64,000 bases of DNA from UBA5614 sp034678545 (lineage in GTDB: Bacteria > Cloacimonadota > Cloacimonadia > Cloacimonadales > Cloacimonadaceae): assembly GCA_034678545.1 (NCBI GenBank), contig JAXDBS010000070.1, forward strand, positions 1-64,000, written 5' to 3'. The position numbers were made by a program, and so were the translations under genes. This document shows, piece by piece, positions 43,744 through 51,887 of this stretch. The notes under the pieces are model-generated. The model made no database searches. It had not been told where the DNA came from and saw nothing but the letters and a program-made list of their open reading frames with translations. How positions within the stretch are numbered: position 1 is the first letter of the stretch; the number at the start of each line of letters is the position of its first letter.

Positions 43744-43844
43744 GCCGCCCCTCTCCCCCGCTCCGCCCCGGGAAGCATTACTTACCCACTACGGACCAAG
43801 TCCGTATTGGGTCCGTAATGGGTCCGTAGTGCAAGCAGGGAAGA
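43744..43844 (-). repeat. Interspersed element, copy 2
   Basis: Reverse-complement copy of the element at 20785-20876, with 43798-43844 identical to 20785-20831 over 47 bases. Past the three TACGGAC units it carries TTGGTCCGTAGTGGGTAAGTAATG, so TACGGAC/GTCCGTA forms a hairpin that copy 1 has partly lost. It sits in the 285-bp gap between the VOC gene and the convergent LEA14-like gene; the rest of that gap shows nothing else. Confidence 0.85.
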
Positions 43845-43943
43845 TACCCCCGCTTCCCCCCAAAAACAGCGGGATGCTCAATCTGGGATGCGGTTTTCCG
43901 GACTCAGCATTACCGGGCGGGGGTTGAAACCAACGGGGCGGAC

Positions 43944-44891
43944 TCAATCCTTGTCTTTTTTGCCGATCTCGACCGTGCCGTTGAAGCGGAAGGGTTTGGC
44001 GATTTTGAGCCCGAAGCCCTCGGCCTGGAGGGTTCCCTTGACCCGGTAATCCATGTCTTTCTTGAAGAGAGCGCCGGCAGCCAAGCCCAGGGTGTTGATA
44101 TTGTTGAGGGTGAAGACCATCTCCCCCTCCGCCTGATAGATGTTTTCCGTAAAGGCGAGGGGCCGGGCCAGCTTCCCCTTGCCGGCGTACTTGTCATTGA
44201 TCCAGATGTCGGAGGGAAAATCGCGGATGGTGAAGCTGAGGCCGTAGGGGTTGAGCAACTGGAATTTTACGGTCAGGTCTGATTCCTTCAGTCCGACATC
44301 CGTGACCGAGGTCTTCAGGACCTTGAAGATATCGGCCTGGACGGGCGAGCTTTTGTTCGGCCGGCTGCTCACCACGACCTTGCGTTTTTTGTCCGCCACA
44401 ATGGTCGGGATGGTGATCTCCTCCGGAATGGAGGGCAGCAGCTGCTCCAGGATCTGGGTGAAATTGACGCTCTGCCGCTTTTCCATCCGGACCCGCTTGC
44501 CGATCCCGAAGACTTTGGCGCGGGCGTCCGCTTTTATGATGAATTCGGCGTTCTGGGCGGAGTGGCTAAGCAGGCGGGTGACTTTGCGGGTCTCCATCTG
44601 GATCTCGAAATAGACGGTGTCGGAGGCGTGCCTGGCGATTTTGAGCGGCTGGGTCATGACGATGTCGCCCATTTTCTGGGCGGCTGTGTCGGACACATCC
44701 ACCTTCAGGCTGTTGACCGTGATGCTGTACCAGTTGGGATTATGGATCACCAGGGAAAGGTCCAGGCCGGTATTGTCCACCGTGATGTCGCGGAGCGTGA
44801 CCTCGTTCAGCCGTTCAAAGACGGGCTCTTTGAACAAAGAGCAGGAAACCAGCAGACAAGCCGGCACCAGAAGCAGTAAGAATCTGGCCAT
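43944..44891 (-). CDS. LEA14-like (WHy-domain) lipoprotein
   Basis: A 315-residue lipoprotein, signal MARFLLLLVPACLLVSC with Cys17. It has two LEA14/WHy-type beta-sandwich domains, residues about 25-135 (LNEVTLRDITVDNTGLDLSLVIHNPNWYSITVNSLKVDV) and about 205-310 (VTDVGLKESDLTVKFQLLNPYGLSFTIRDF). Bacterial WHy-domain lipoproteins are linked to desiccation tolerance or to substrate binding at the outer membrane; the exact role is unknown. The upstream small membrane gene is transcribed in the same direction. Confidence 0.83.
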   Translation of the reverse strand: MARFLLLLVPACLLVSCSLFKEPVFERLNEVTLRDITVDNTGLDLSLVIHNPNWYSITVNSLKVDVSDTAAQKMGDIVMTQPLKIARHASDTVYFEIQMETRKVTRLLSHSAQNAEFIIKADARAKVFGIGKRVRMEKRQSVNFTQILEQLLPSIPEEITIPTIVADKKRKVVVSSRPNKSSPVQADIFKVLKTSVTDVGLKESDLTVKFQLLNPYGLSFTIRDFPSDIWINDKYAGKGKLARPLAFTENIYQAEGEMVFTLNNINTLGLAAGALFKKDMDYRVKGTLQAEGFGLKIAKPFRFNGTVEIGKKDKD

Positions 44892-44938
44892 TTTAATTCC
44901 TAACAGCTAGGGATTTCCTTATCCTGCCCAGACCGGAT

Positions 44939-45244
44939 TTACTGGAAGGCGGCCGCCTGGAAATCGCCGATCAGGCTTTTGGCGGCGCCCATGAAAAGGC
45001 CGATGAAGAAAATGGCCAGCAGGATCTGGATGCCGATGATCACAAGATAAGCCTTGGCCCAGTTCGACTTGCTGGGATTGACCTTGCTGTCCAGCGCCCA
45101 GACGAACAGCATGATCAGGTTGACCAGGGGCACGGCCATGATCAGCAGAGTGACCAGCCAGTCGCCGAACCGGACAGTGGGAGCGACCTCCTCCTGGTAG
45201 CGGTAAGGCGCGGGATTGGGGTTTTGGTTGTCATAATACTGCAT
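44939..45244 (-). CDS. Small membrane protein, two predicted spans
   Basis: A 101-residue protein: a Tyr/Asn/Pro-rich N-terminus (MQYYDNQNPNPAPYRYQEE), a first membrane span (WLVTLLIMAVPLVNLIMLFVWAL) and a second (AYLVIIGIQILLAIFFIGLFMGA), with SKVNPSKSNWAKAY between them. The pattern is common in small bacterial membrane proteins next to secreted factors; I do not assign a function. The ATG at 45244 is preceded by AAGGAG at an 11-base distance; a GTG at 45256 is a less likely start. Confidence 0.65.
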   Translation of the reverse strand: MQYYDNQNPNPAPYRYQEEVAPTVRFGDWLVTLLIMAVPLVNLIMLFVWALDSKVNPSKSNWAKAYLVIIGIQILLAIFFIGLFMGAAKSLIGDFQAAAFQ

Positions 45245-45427
45245 GCAAAAACACACTCCTTGCGCGGCAGTAACGGCCGGAATAACGCTGCGGGAAAGAA
45301 GGCGGCGCCGGCCTGCCGCTGAAGTTGGATAGATAATTCACCGCCCCCTGTTTGTCAAGCCGGAAATATTGCTTGACCGCTGGTGAGCAGCCGCCAGATT
45401 ATCCATCGGAAAGGAATCGAGGTTATT

Positions 45428-47047
45428 ATGAACAAGGGCAGCCACATTCTGGTAGTGGACGACGAGGCGATCTCCGTCAAGCTCATTACCGGGATCCTGA
45501 AAACGGACGGTTATGCCGTGGACAGTTGTCTGACAGGCGAAGATGCATTGGAAAAGGTGCGGGACGAACGGTACGACCTGGTGCTGCTGGATGTCTGCCT
45601 GGGCCGAGGCCTGGACGGATACGAGGTCTGCCGCTCCATCCAGAAGACGAACAGCGAACTGCCCATCATCCTGGTGACCTCCGGAACCGATGACGAGGCG
45701 ATCAGGAAAGGCTTTCAGATCGGGTCCAGCGATTACATCAAAAAGCCGATCTCGCGCTATGAACTGCTGGCCCGGGTGAGCCGGACCCTCACCTTTAAGC
45801 GGGCGGAAAAGAACAACCTGCAGCTGATCTACGACCTCTCCAAGGACCTGGAAACCGCTGCCAAGATCCAGGCCGCCATGCTGCCCAAATGGATCTATCT
45901 GGACGAGGAGATGATCTTTTCCTCCCATTACGAAGCCTACGAAGCGGTGGGCGGCGACGTCTTCGACCAGATCCGGCTGCCGGACGGGCGCTACGTCGTC
46001 TATCTGGGAGACATCTCAGGCCACGGGGTGCAGGCGGCCCTGCTGATGACAGCCATCAAATCCATCATCAGGATCATGGTGGAGACCGAATCCGAGCTGA
46101 CCAACCTGCCCCGCCTGGTCACCAGGCTCAACCATCGCCTGAGCAATGAGTTGTTCATCTTCGACAATTACCTGACCCTGCTGATCGGGATCATTGACCT
46201 GGAAAAAAGTGAATTCCGCTTCCTGAACGCGGGGCATCCGCCCTTTGTCATCATCGACGCCGAAAGCGGAACGCCCCGGGTCGTGGAAAGCCAGGGCTCC
46301 CTCCCCCTCGGCTGGATGGACGAGCATACATACAACGATGCAGACATGGGTATCATTCCCATGAGCAACAACGATATCTTCCTGCTCTTTTCCGACGGCA
46401 TTTATGAATGTGCCAACCAGGACGGCAACCAGTTCGGCATCGGGGGCATCGTTGACGTGCTCCGGGAAAAGATCAGGTTGGACAGTTGCATCAGCCTCCC
46501 CTACCGGATCAAACAGTACCTGATGGACAACCGTTACAATCTCACTCACGATGATTTCTCATTGCTGGCTTTCCAGCGGCGGGATACCCAGCTGCTTCAG
46601 AAAAAAACCGCCGGACGCCAGGCCGAGTCCATCCACTTCATGACCAACCTGCGCGCCGCCCTGCGCGAAGTAAGCAAAACCGCCCAGGAAGTGGAGAACC
46701 TGATCCTGAACTGGAAGGGCGATGCCAAACTGGCAGCCCGGGTGGAACTGATCGTGGACGAATTCCTCAACAACATCATCAAATACGGATACAACTACCG
46801 GGACGATTCGACCATTGTGGTGGAGTTTTTCCATCAGCAGGGGCGCCTCAGCATTAAGTTCTGGGACAAGGGGATAGAATGGACACCGGAGGAATCGGAA
46901 TATTCGGTCAACAACCCGTATAACTTTGAAAAGGATGTATATAACGTTGACGGGAAAGGCGTCAAGATAATCATGTCCATGTCTAACCGTTTCCACCGCA
47001 CCCGCCACGACCAGTTGAATGAAACCACGGTCGATATCGAAGTCTGA
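45428..47047 (+). CDS. Receiver - PP2C (RsbU-type) phosphatase - HATPase (RsbW-type) fusion
   Basis: A 539-residue protein joining three regulatory modules. Residues 1-120 are a response-regulator receiver (VVDDEA, phosphoacceptor in LVLLDVCLG about D54, LVTSG, YIKKP about K105). Residues about 150-385 are a PP2C-like SpoIIE/RsbU phosphatase (AKIQAAMLPK, VGGDVFDQIRL, GDISGHGVQAALL, LFSDGIYE, HDDFSLLAF). Residues about 420-535 form an RsbW-like HATPase (ELIVDEFLNNIIKYGY, DKGIEW, GKGVKIIMSM). This unites the phosphatase and kinase of a partner-switching system under phosphorylation control. No STAS anti-anti-sigma gene is adjacent. Confidence 0.92.
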   Translation: MNKGSHILVVDDEAISVKLITGILKTDGYAVDSCLTGEDALEKVRDERYDLVLLDVCLGRGLDGYEVCRSIQKTNSELPIILVTSGTDDEAIRKGFQIGSSDYIKKPISRYELLARVSRTLTFKRAEKNNLQLIYDLSKDLETAAKIQAAMLPKWIYLDEEMIFSSHYEAYEAVGGDVFDQIRLPDGRYVVYLGDISGHGVQAALLMTAIKSIIRIMVETESELTNLPRLVTRLNHRLSNELFIFDNYLTLLIGIIDLEKSEFRFLNAGHPPFVIIDAESGTPRVVESQGSLPLGWMDEHTYNDADMGIIPMSNNDIFLLFSDGIYECANQDGNQFGIGGIVDVLREKIRLDSCISLPYRIKQYLMDNRYNLTHDDFSLLAFQRRDTQLLQKKTAGRQAESIHFMTNLRAALREVSKTAQEVENLILNWKGDAKLAARVELIVDEFLNNIIKYGYNYRDDSTIVVEFFHQQGRLSIKFWDKGIEWTPEESEYSVNNPYNFEKDVYNVDGKGVKIIMSMSNRFHRTRHDQLNETTVDIEV

Positions 47048-47066
47048 ACCGGATAGCCCGGCGCGG

Positions 47067-48188
47067 ATGAAAAAAGTCCTGGTCAGTGCGTTAAGTTATG
47101 CGGACAGCAGTTCCGGGGTGAAAGACTATATTGTCTCCGTCTGCCGCGAACTACTCAAAACCTGCCGGGTCGAGCTGCTCATCCAACCGGAAGCCGCCGC
47201 CCGCTTCCCCCTCACCGGCGACAATCTCCGTTTCCGCCTTTCTCCCCGCCTGATCAAAGCGAAACCGCTTGCCTGCGCCTGGCATCTTTTCCTGCTGCCC
47301 TGGTTTTTGAATGCCGGTGACTATGACCTCATCCTCCTGCCTTCCGGCAACCGTTACCTGCTGTCCCGCTATCCGAGCCGGACGGTTGTGACCTTCCACG
47401 ATTTGACCCAGTATTACACGGCGGATAAGTATGACCGCTACCGCTCGCTGTATATGCGGGAAATCATACCTCATTACCTGCGGCGCGCACCTGCCATCAT
47501 GGCGCTGAGCGAGAACACTAAAAACGCCCTCATCCGCCATTACCGAATGGAGCCGGCCAGGATCGCGGTGAACTACCCCGGCTACGAATCTGAACGGATA
47601 GAGTCAACCGTGAGCGCATATGATCTGCGCGAGCGCTTCAATCTGTCCAGGCCTTACCTATTCTACCGGGCCGCGATCGAACATCCGGCCAAGAACCACC
47701 TGCACCTGATCCGAGCCTTTGAACTCATTCCGGACGAACTGAGGGAAGGATATAACCTAGTCTTTAGCGGGCCTGACGGACAGGGCTGCGGAGTGATCTA
47801 TGACTATGCCAAGGATTCGCCCGCCGCCCTCAATATCAAGTTTCTGGGCGAGGTGGAAAAGCAGTGGCTGGGTGAGTTGTACCGTCAGGCGGAGGTATTC
47901 GTCTTCCCTCCTCTGCATGAGGATTTTGCCATTCCCCTGCTGGAGGCAATGGCCTGCGGGGTTCCGGTTATCTGCTCCAACCGGAGCGCTCTCCCGGAAC
48001 TGGGCGGTGATGCGGTCCTCACTTTCGACCCGGAAATGCATGCCGATATCGCCGTCAAGCTGATCAGGGTGCTGGAAGATCCCACCCTGCGTTCCGCCAT
48101 GAAACAAAAGGGACTTGTCCGGGTGAGGCGGTTCAGTTGGCAGCGGCATGTGGAGCAGATGTTCGAACTGGTGCAAAACGAGAAATAA
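47067..48188 (+). CDS. GT4-family glycosyltransferase
   Basis: A 373-residue GT-B glycosyltransferase. The donor-binding half has YLFYRAAIEHPAKNHLHLIRAFELIP, LVFSGPDG, KFLGEVEKQWLGELYRQAEVFVFPPLHEDFAIPLLEAMACGVPVICSN, where the EDFAIPLLE segment is the E-x7-E motif of retaining GT4 enzymes. The acceptor is unknown; a polysaccharide or lipopolysaccharide sugar is likely. The start at 47067 was chosen at MKKVLV because the upstream 16 residues look untranslated and overlap the previous gene; no strong Shine-Dalgarno is seen. Confidence 0.88.
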   Translation: MKKVLVSALSYADSSSGVKDYIVSVCRELLKTCRVELLIQPEAAARFPLTGDNLRFRLSPRLIKAKPLACAWHLFLLPWFLNAGDYDLILLPSGNRYLLSRYPSRTVVTFHDLTQYYTADKYDRYRSLYMREIIPHYLRRAPAIMALSENTKNALIRHYRMEPARIAVNYPGYESERIESTVSAYDLRERFNLSRPYLFYRAAIEHPAKNHLHLIRAFELIPDELREGYNLVFSGPDGQGCGVIYDYAKDSPAALNIKFLGEVEKQWLGELYRQAEVFVFPPLHEDFAIPLLEAMACGVPVICSNRSALPELGGDAVLTFDPEMHADIAVKLIRVLEDPTLRSAMKQKGLVRVRRFSWQRHVEQMFELVQNEK

Positions 48189-48210
48189 CATAACATAAAG
48201 AGGAAGAGCT

Positions 48211-49248
48211 ATGAAAAGAACTGACAAGTACACGGAACTGGCCGTCCGGCAAATCCTCCGGCTTAGCGCCATCCCCAGCCCCAGCGGCTTCACGCAGGAA
48301 GTGGTGGCCTACCTGACGGCTGAACTGAAAAAAATGGGCTTCGCGCCAAAACTGACGCGCAAAAAGGCTGTCCTCTGCCAATTGGGCGGACAGGGGAGAC
48401 CTCTGGTACTGGCCGCCCATATCGATACGCTGGGAGCCATGATTCGCAGCATTAAAGGCAACGGCCGTCTGCGCTTCACCCCCATCGGCGGCTATGCCGG
48501 CGGTTTTGTCGAGAATGAAAACGTGACCATCCACACCCGCAAGGGGAAAACCTTCTCCGGCACCATCCATCTGGTCAATGCCGCCGCCCATACCTATAAG
48601 GACACCGCCACGCTCGAGCGCAACGAAGCCAACCTGGAGGTCGTGATCGACGAGATTGTGAAAAAGGAGGAGGATGTATTGAAGCTTGGTATCAGACCGG
48701 GGGATTTCATCAGTTTCGATCCCCGCACCGTGTTGACCAAATCAGGCTTCATCAAAAGCCGGTTCCTGGACGACAAGGCCAGCGCCGGAATCCTGCTTGC
48801 CCTGGCCGCCATGGTGAAGGACGGAGCCGTCACACTCAAACGCAAGACCTTTGTCATGTTCACCACCTATGAAGAGGTGGGGCACGGCGCTTCGGCCGGC
48901 ATTCCGGAGGAGACGGAGGAGATGATCTCGGTGGACATGGGCGCAGTGGGAGATGACCTCAAGACCGATGAGTACAAGGTATCCATCTGTGCCAAGGACA
49001 GCGGCGGGCCGTATGATTACGAGGTGACGAACGGGTTGATAGCAGTGGCGGATAGGCTGAAACTGGACTACGCAGTGGACATCTATCCCTACTATGACAG
49101 CGACGTGGAGGCCACCCTGAGGGCGGGATTCGACCTGCGGCACGGATTGGTGGGACCCGGTGTATTCGCTTCGCACAGCTACGAGCGGACCCACAGTCAG
49201 GGAGTGGATAACACTCTGAAACTGCTGGCCGGCTATGTCGGGAGCTGA
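48211..49248 (+). CDS. M42-family metallo-aminopeptidase
   Basis: A 345-residue M42 (TET/FrvX/YpdE-type) peptidase. Metal and catalytic residues: His in LAAHIDTLGAMI near residue 70, Asp in SRFLDDKASAGI near 188, the EE pair in TYEEVGHGAS near 222, Asp in SVDMGAVGDDLKTDE, and His in GVFASHSYERTH. Such enzymes form dodecameric aminopeptidases acting on short peptides in the cytosol. AAGAGGAAGAG precedes the ATG. A single parS site starts 13 bases after its end. Confidence 0.92.
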   Translation: MKRTDKYTELAVRQILRLSAIPSPSGFTQEVVAYLTAELKKMGFAPKLTRKKAVLCQLGGQGRPLVLAAHIDTLGAMIRSIKGNGRLRFTPIGGYAGGFVENENVTIHTRKGKTFSGTIHLVNAAAHTYKDTATLERNEANLEVVIDEIVKKEEDVLKLGIRPGDFISFDPRTVLTKSGFIKSRFLDDKASAGILLALAAMVKDGAVTLKRKTFVMFTTYEEVGHGASAGIPEETEEMISVDMGAVGDDLKTDEYKVSICAKDSGGPYDYEVTNGLIAVADRLKLDYAVDIYPYYDSDVEATLRAGFDLRHGLVGPGVFASHSYERTHSQGVDNTLKLLAGYVGS

Positions 49249-49260
49249 TCCGGCAACTGA

Positions 49261-49276
49261 TGTTTCACGTGAAACA
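49261..49276. other. parS centromere-like site 1
   Basis: TGTTTCACGTGAAACA, a perfect 16-bp palindrome identical to the consensus ParB-binding parS site of bacterial chromosomes. It lies in the gap between the M42 peptidase end and the purE end. No parA or parB gene is in the window. Confidence 0.9.
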
Positions 49277-49337
49277 ATTTTGCTGTCAAGCCCCGAATAT
49301 ATGAATTATTGTGCCCTTGCTTGACTTTATACAGGCG

Positions 49338-49796
49338 CTAGCCTCTAGCTAAATCCTGCCTGTATTGCAACAGCCTCTGCCTGATCCCTGCCTCGCTGAG
49401 AGCGAGGATTTCAGCCGCCAGAAGGGCGGCATTCTTCACGCCGTTGATGGCGACCGTGGCCACCGGCACGCCGGTTGGCATCTGGACGATCGAATAAAGG
49501 GCATCCTGTCCGCCCAAGCTGCCGCCTGACAGTGGAACTCCGATCACCGGCAACACAGTGTGGGAGGCAACCACCCCCGGCAGATGGGCTGCCATACCGG
49601 CGCAGGCAATGAATATCCGGACTCCCGCCTGCTCAGCCGCTTTGACCAATTGGACGGTGCGTTCGGGATTGCGGTGGGCCGAGGAGACATGCAACTCGGA
49701 GTTGATGCCTAAAGCCTGGAGCTGCTCCTGGAGGGGCAGGCAGGCCTCCCGGTCCGACTTGCTGCCCAGAATAATGCAGACTGATGGTTTATCCAT
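49338..49796 (-). CDS. purE: N5-carboxyaminoimidazole ribonucleotide mutase PurE
   Basis: A 152-residue PurE converting N5-CAIR to CAIR in purine synthesis. Family motifs are present: GSKSDREACLPL, VSSAHRNPERT, CAGMAAHLPGVVASHTVLPVIGVPL, SLGGQDALYSIVQMPTGVPVATVAING. The ATG at 49796 has GGATTGGAAAAC upstream; an in-frame TTG at 49805 is less likely. Purine genes purS and purQ are 43 kb away, so it is not clustered with them. It is bracketed by two parS sites, one 17 bp before its start codon. Confidence 0.95.
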   Translation of the reverse strand: MDKPSVCIILGSKSDREACLPLQEQLQALGINSELHVSSAHRNPERTVQLVKAAEQAGVRIFIACAGMAAHLPGVVASHTVLPVIGVPLSGGSLGGQDALYSIVQMPTGVPVATVAINGVKNAALLAAEILALSEAGIRQRLLQYRQDLARG

Positions 49797-49813
49797 GTTT
49801 TCCAATCCGCCAA

Positions 49814-49829
49814 TGTTTCACGTGAAACA
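49814..49829. other. parS centromere-like site 2
   Basis: A second copy of the exact TGTTTCACGTGAAACA palindrome, 553 bp from the first. It lies in the purE leader region, between purE and the HTH-EIIA gene, so ParB bound here could also affect purE transcription. Confidence 0.9.
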
Positions 49830-49864
49830 TTCTCCCCTAAAATATTAAATATTTGATAAATAAA

Positions 49865-50542
49865 CTATTTACCATTTTCGGTGGACGGCAGCGAGGTCAG
49901 AATCCTATGGATTTCATTGACCGCTTTCGCTTTGGACAAGCTTTTCAGGATATCGGGATTGACCAGCAGTTTGGAGATGTAGGAAAGGGAGAACAGATGC
50001 TGTTTATCATTGTGCAGCAATAACATAAAGAAGATATTGACAGGTTTGTGGTCCGGCGCGTCGAAATCCACCCCTTCCACGGTGCGGCCGAACAGGATGC
50101 TGGGCGACTTGATCTTGGATGGATGCAGGTGGCGCGGGTGCAATAGGGCCACGCCGTTGCCGATGGCGGTGGAGATCAATTCCTCGCGCGCGACCACAAC
50201 CTCATAAAGCCAGCGGGCGTCCCGCACCAGTTTTAGTTCCTTGGCCTTTTCGCTGAGGATGCGGATGGCCTCGTACTTATTTTCAGCGGTGAAACCCAGA
50301 TAGACATTCTCGGGGCGCATATATTCCTCAAAGTGGCAGATCACGCGCCGCAGGGCCAGTTGTTTTTCCTCTCCCTCGGACAGGTTTTCCATCCATTCGC
50401 TGAGGGAATCGGCATCGATCTTGACACTTTTACCGACCGTCTTGGTTTCGAAGACATCGGCGTTGACCATTTCCTGGATGACGCGTTCTGATACTTTCAG
50501 GATTTTGGCGGCTTCTGACTTGCTCAGATACTTTTTTGCCAT
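49865..50542 (-). CDS. Helix-turn-helix protein with PTS EIIA (Ntr-type) domain
   Basis: A 225-residue fusion. Residues 1-50 form a MerR/excisionase-type helix-turn-helix (YLSKSEAAKILKVSERVIQEMV, DADSLSEWM). Residues 75-220 are a PTS EIIA domain of the nitrogen/fructose type with the phosphorylatable His likely in GNGVALLHPRHLH (H135 or H138). No EI, HPr or EIIBC gene is in the window, so it probably regulates rather than transports, switching DNA binding with phosphorylation state. It directly neighbours a parS site. Confidence 0.85.
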   Translation of the reverse strand: MAKKYLSKSEAAKILKVSERVIQEMVNADVFETKTVGKSVKIDADSLSEWMENLSEGEEKQLALRRVICHFEEYMRPENVYLGFTAENKYEAIRILSEKAKELKLVRDARWLYEVVVAREELISTAIGNGVALLHPRHLHPSKIKSPSILFGRTVEGVDFDAPDHKPVNIFFMLLLHNDKQHLFSLSYISKLLVNPDILKSLSKAKAVNEIHRILTSLPSTENGK

Positions 50543-50652
50543 GACAATGCTCCTATTTATTTAGCTGCAAGTTAAAAAGATAGTAATACCAATCAGGACT
50601 TCCTTCCCTTTTTGTCTTGACAAGGAAACTTATATTTTTCAGCTATGGATGT

Positions 50653-51153
50653 ATGGTCAAGAAATTTATTCTGCTGGGGTTGGCGGCCTGTCTGGCGGCG
50701 GCCTGCAGCTATTCGGTGCACAGCAACGTATATCCGCATCTGAAGAGGATCCAGCTGCTCGCGTTCGACAACCGCAGCAGCGAGTTTTCCCTGGGCGATA
50801 CCGTGATCAACAGCCTGTCCGCCTCTTTTAGCGAGGACGGGCGCTTGAGACTGGTCACCCAGCAGCCGGACTGCCAGTTGGAGGGCTCGATCCTCAGCTT
50901 CAGCGAAAAGATCTACTCCTACGACACAGCCAACAACGTGCAGGATTACATCGTGACTGTCACCTTCAGCCTTGTCTTCACTGACCTTGTCAACAACAAG
51001 GTGCTTTACGAAAACAAGAGCCTGGCCCTGTCTGAATTCTACGCCGTCTCGGACCAGAGCACCAGCCGGTTCCGGAGCAAGGAAGAAGCGATCACGGAGA
51101 TCTGTGACAAACTGTTCAGGAATGTTATGCAAAACACCCTGGAGTCCTGGTGA
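50653..51153 (+). CDS. LptE-like outer-membrane lipoprotein
   Basis: A 166-residue lipoprotein, signal MVKKFILLGLAACLAAAC with lipobox Cys18. The mature part YSVHSNVYPHLKRIQLLAFDNRSSEF ... INSLSASFSEDGRLRLV and LEGSILSFSEKIYSYD fits the LptE/DUF fold that plugs the LptD lipopolysaccharide translocon. LptD itself is not in the window, so LptE identity is by similarity pattern. The ATG at 50653 matches the signal; an upstream in-frame TTG at 50617 is rejected. The stop overlaps the next GTG by 4 bp. Confidence 0.78.
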   Translation: MVKKFILLGLAACLAAACSYSVHSNVYPHLKRIQLLAFDNRSSEFSLGDTVINSLSASFSEDGRLRLVTQQPDCQLEGSILSFSEKIYSYDTANNVQDYIVTVTFSLVFTDLVNNKVLYENKSLALSEFYAVSDQSTSRFRSKEEAITEICDKLFRNVMQNTLESW

Positions 51154-51887
51154 AGACCGTCCGCCTGAACCGCTTCCTGGCTGGAGCGGGGCTGGGCTCC
51201 CGGCGCGGGGTGGAAGAACTTATCAGGGCTGGCCGGATCAGGCTCAACGGCGAGGCCGTGAGCGAACTTGCCACGCAGGTAAATCCTGCCCGGGATGTAG
51301 TTGAGATAGACGGCAAGGCTGTCCGGCCCGCGCTTAAAAAGAACTATCTGCTGCTCAACAAGCCCCGCGGCTACGTGGTGACGCGGCGGGACGAATACGG
51401 ACGCAAGACCATCTACCAACTGCTGCCGGACTTCGCCCAGACCTGCGTTTCCGCCGGGCGGCTGGACAAGGATTCGGAGGGGCTGCTCCTGATCACAGAC
51501 GACGGCGATCTGGTCAAGGTGCTGACCCATCCCTCCGGCAAGGTGGACAAGACCTATAGGGTGGAGGCGGACCTGCCGCTGTCCCGCCAGCAGCTTGACT
51601 GCCTGCGCCAGGGCGTGGTCATAGAGGGCGGCAAAACACTGCCCGCCGGCGTGTTTGTCAAAAGCAACCGCCCGGGCAGCGTGGTGCTGAAAATGGTCAT
51701 CTCAGAAGGCAAAAAACGCCAGCTCCGGCTCATGCTGGAGGCTGTCGGCAGGAAGGTCTTGAGCCTGAAGCGGATGCAGATCGGCGAACTCGAACTGGAC
51801 AGGCTGCCGTCCGGGATGTGGCGGCTCTGCACACCCGAGGAGGTTAAATATCTGCTGGGTTTGAAACGCACGGGGAGCGGAACATGA
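51150..51887 (+). CDS. RsuA/RluB-family rRNA pseudouridine synthase
   Basis: A 245-residue pseudouridine synthase with N-terminal S4 RNA-binding domain (VRLNRFLAGAGLGSRRGVEELIRAGRIRLNGE) and the catalytic Asp in SAGRLDKDSEGLLLITDDGDL near residue 105. K-N-Y-L-L-L-N-K-P-R-G and KKRQLRLMLEAVG are family signatures. RluB or RsuA specificity (23S or 16S rRNA) cannot be told apart with certainty. It starts with GTG (51150) overlapping the lptE-like stop, so it is translationally coupled. Confidence 0.9.
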   Translation: MKTVRLNRFLAGAGLGSRRGVEELIRAGRIRLNGEAVSELATQVNPARDVVEIDGKAVRPALKKNYLLLNKPRGYVVTRRDEYGRKTIYQLLPDFAQTCVSAGRLDKDSEGLLLITDDGDLVKVLTHPSGKVDKTYRVEADLPLSRQQLDCLRQGVVIEGGKTLPAGVFVKSNRPGSVVLKMVISEGKKRQLRLMLEAVGRKVLSLKRMQIGELELDRLPSGMWRLCTPEEVKYLLGLKRTGSGT

